Shown here: piece by piece, positions 4,947-6,313 of the stretch
Numbering within the stretch: position 1 is the first letter of the stretch
Layout: each line of letters begins with the position of its first letter
Origin: an uncultured Alphaproteobacteria bacterium
Lineage (GTDB): Bacteria > Pseudomonadota > Alphaproteobacteria > Rhodobacterales > Rhodobacteraceae
Assembly (NCBI GenBank): GCA_929200295.1
Contig: CAKMZE010000073.1
Span: 1-6,313 of the forward strand
Reading direction: 5' to 3'
DNA length: 6,313 nucleotides
The notes under the pieces: model-generated
What the model saw: the letters and a program-made list of their open reading frames with translations, nothing else
Told to the model about the DNA's origin: nothing
Database searches by the model: none
Made by a program: the position numbers and the translations under genes

Positions 4947-6313
4947 TTACGCAAAGTCTTTGGCAAATGCATCCAAAGCGGCTTTGACCTTTTCTTCGGC
5001 CTCACCTTTGATCTTCGGGTCTTCTTTTGTGAGGAAATCCAAAACGTCTTTGCCTTCGCCACGCAAATACTTCAGCAAACCAGCCTCGAAGCGACCGACC
5101 TCTTTCACGTCGATCTTATCAAGATAGCCTTTGGTACCCGCGTAGATCACGCAGACTATCTCGGCATTGGTAAGCGGCGCATATTGTGGCTGCTTCATCA
5201 GCTCGGTCAGACGGGCACCGCGGTTCAGTAGCTGCTGTGTTGCGGCATCAAGGTCAGAACCAAACTGCGCAAAGGCAGCCATTTCGCGATACTGTGCAAG
5301 CTCAAGCTTAACAGGACCAGCAACAGACTTCATCGAATTGGTCTGCGCTGATGATCCAACGCGTGACACTGACAGACCTGTGTTCACCGCAGGGCGGATA
5401 CCTTGGTAGAAAAGCTCTGTCTCAAGGAAGATCTGACCATCCGTGATCGAAATCACGTTAGTCGGAATAAACGCAGACACGTCACCACCTTGGGTTTCGA
5501 TGATCGGCAGCGCCGTCAAAGAGCCCGCGCCGTTATCTTCGTTCAATTTCGCTGAACGCTCGAGAAGACGTGAGTGAAGATAGAAAACGTCACCTGGATA
5601 CGCTTCGCGGCCTGGTGGGCGGCGCAGAAGAAGTGACATCTGACGATAAGACACAGCCTGCTTTGACAGGTCATCATAGATGATCAATGCGTGGCGGCCG
5701 TTGTCACGGAAGTGCTCAGCCATCGCTGTGGCTGCATAAGGTGCAAGAAACTGCATTGGCGCAGGGTCAGAGGCTGTCGCCGCGACAACGATTGAATATT
5801 CAATCGCGCCGCTTTCTTCGAGCTTTTTCACGAGCTGTGCAACAGTAGACCGCTTTTGACCAACCGCAACATAAACGCAATACAGCTTGTCATATTCGTT
5901 TTCTGCGGCATCGTTATACGATTTTTGGTTCAAAATCGTATCCAGCGCCACGGCTGTTTTACCTGTCTGGCGGTCACCAATGATCAGCTCGCGCTGGCCA
6001 CGGCCAATTGGGATCATCGCGTCAACAGATTTCAGACCTGTCGCCATTGGCTCGTGCACAGATTTACGTGGGATGATGCCCGGTGCTTTGCTGTCAGCAA
6101 CCGCACGTGTTTTTGTTTTGATCGGGCCTTTGCCGTCCAGCGGGTTACCCAGACCATCAACAACACGACCCAAAAGCGCGTCACCGACAGGGACGTCAAC
6201 GATTGAATTGGTGCGCTTAACAGTGTCACCTTCTTTAATGTCACGGTCAGACCCGAAGATAACAACACCTACGTTGTCGGCCTCAAGGTTCAGCGCCATG
6301 CCGCGAATACCAC
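4947..6313 (-). CDS. atpA: ATP synthase F1 alpha subunit, 5' end outside the window
   Basis: Alpha alternates with beta in the F1 hexamer and holds the non-catalytic nucleotide sites and the arginine finger. The frame runs open to the window edge; a Met at 6297-6299 is internal, since upstream codons read GIRG, matching the usual PGGIRGMALNLE. Numbering from that Met, the visible part has 450 residues, so about 60 are missing against the usual ~512. Motifs: Walker A GDRQTGKT (108-115); the PRKSVHEPMATG region (77-88); the Walker B region ALIIYDD (204-210); VSRVGSSAQT (311-320) with the arginine finger Arg313; and a complete C-terminal helical domain ending ALDAFAKDFA. It is followed by atpG after 22 nt with the same orientation. 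No internal defects are visible, which makes the atpD loss stand out. Confidence 0.96.
   Translation of the reverse strand, partial: GIRGMALNLEADNVGVVIFGSDRDIKEGDTVKRTNSIVDVPVGDALLGRVVDGLGNPLDGKGPIKTKTRAVADSKAPGIIPRKSVHEPMATGLKSVDAMIPIGRGQRELIIGDRQTGKTAVALDTILNQKSYNDAAENEYDKLYCVYVAVGQKRSTVAQLVKKLEESGAIEYSIVVAATASDPAPMQFLAPYAATAMAEHFRDNGRHALIIYDDLSKQAVSYRQMSLLLRRPPGREAYPGDVFYLHSRLLERSAKLNEDNGAGSLTALPIIETQGGDVSAFIPTNVISITDGQIFLETELFYQGIRPAVNTGLSVSRVGSSAQTNSMKSVAGPVKLELAQYREMAAFAQFGSDLDAATQQLLNRGARLTELMKQPQYAPLTNAEIVCVIYAGTKGYLDKIDVKEVGRFEAGLLKYLRGEGKDVLDFLTKEDPKIKGEAEEKVKAALDAFAKDFA

Noticed and set aside
4364..4987. A 207-codon plus-strand open frame opposite atpG
   Set aside because: It lies entirely antisense to atpG and the atpA end, has no recognisable motif, and is explained by codon bias of the real gene on the other strand.
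6032..6299. Treating the Met at 6299 as the atpA start, giving a second N-terminally truncated ATP synthase subunit
   Set aside because: Codons upstream of it read G-I-R-G in frame up to the window edge, exactly as in full-length alpha subunits, so the gene simply continues outside the window.

Overview
The window looks like an ordinary chromosomal housekeeping region of a marine alphaproteobacterium, most likely from the Roseobacter branch of the Rhodobacteraceae. Three things point there: the closeness of the ATP synthase and Prs proteins to what I know of that family, an F1-only order atpA-atpG-atpD-atpC, and a small H-type lectin-like gene just after atpC. Base composition looks moderate in GC for that group. 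I cannot fix the genus from sequence alone.

Layout from left to right: (1) positions 1-92 hold three GC-rich hairpin-forming repeat units, the first two being exact 31-bp tandem copies. (2) 101-697, minus strand, is a DsbA-fold 2-hydroxychromene-2-carboxylate isomerase-like protein. (3) 698-812 is a divergent promoter region. It has a good minus-strand -35 element and a perfect inverted repeat that sits in the spacer and overlaps the -10. (4) 813-1829, plus strand, is prs, ribose-phosphate pyrophosphokinase. (5) 1852-2202, minus strand, is a short H-type lectin domain protein that converges on prs. (6) 2270-2295 is a strong intrinsic terminator that closes the ATP synthase operon. (7) 2326-6313, minus strand, is the F1 ATP synthase operon, read atpA (start lies outside the window), atpG, atpD, atpC, with 22-24 nt gaps between genes.

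The genes mostly serve energy and nucleotide metabolism. The F1 sector makes ATP, and Prs uses ATP and ribose 5-phosphate to make PRPP. The lectin-like and isomerase-like genes have no clear link to these pathways.

The one striking anomaly is atpD. The gene after atpG lacks about the first 55-57 codons of a normal beta subunit. The atpG stop codon, a 24-nt spacer with a Shine-Dalgarno sequence, and the atpD body from canonical residue ~56 onward are joined directly, in frame. Everything from there to the C-terminus is intact, including the Walker motifs, the catalytic Glu and DELSEDD. This is either a real in-frame deletion, which would remove most of the crown beta-barrel of an otherwise essential protein, or an assembly error. 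I see no novel multi-gene system in the window.
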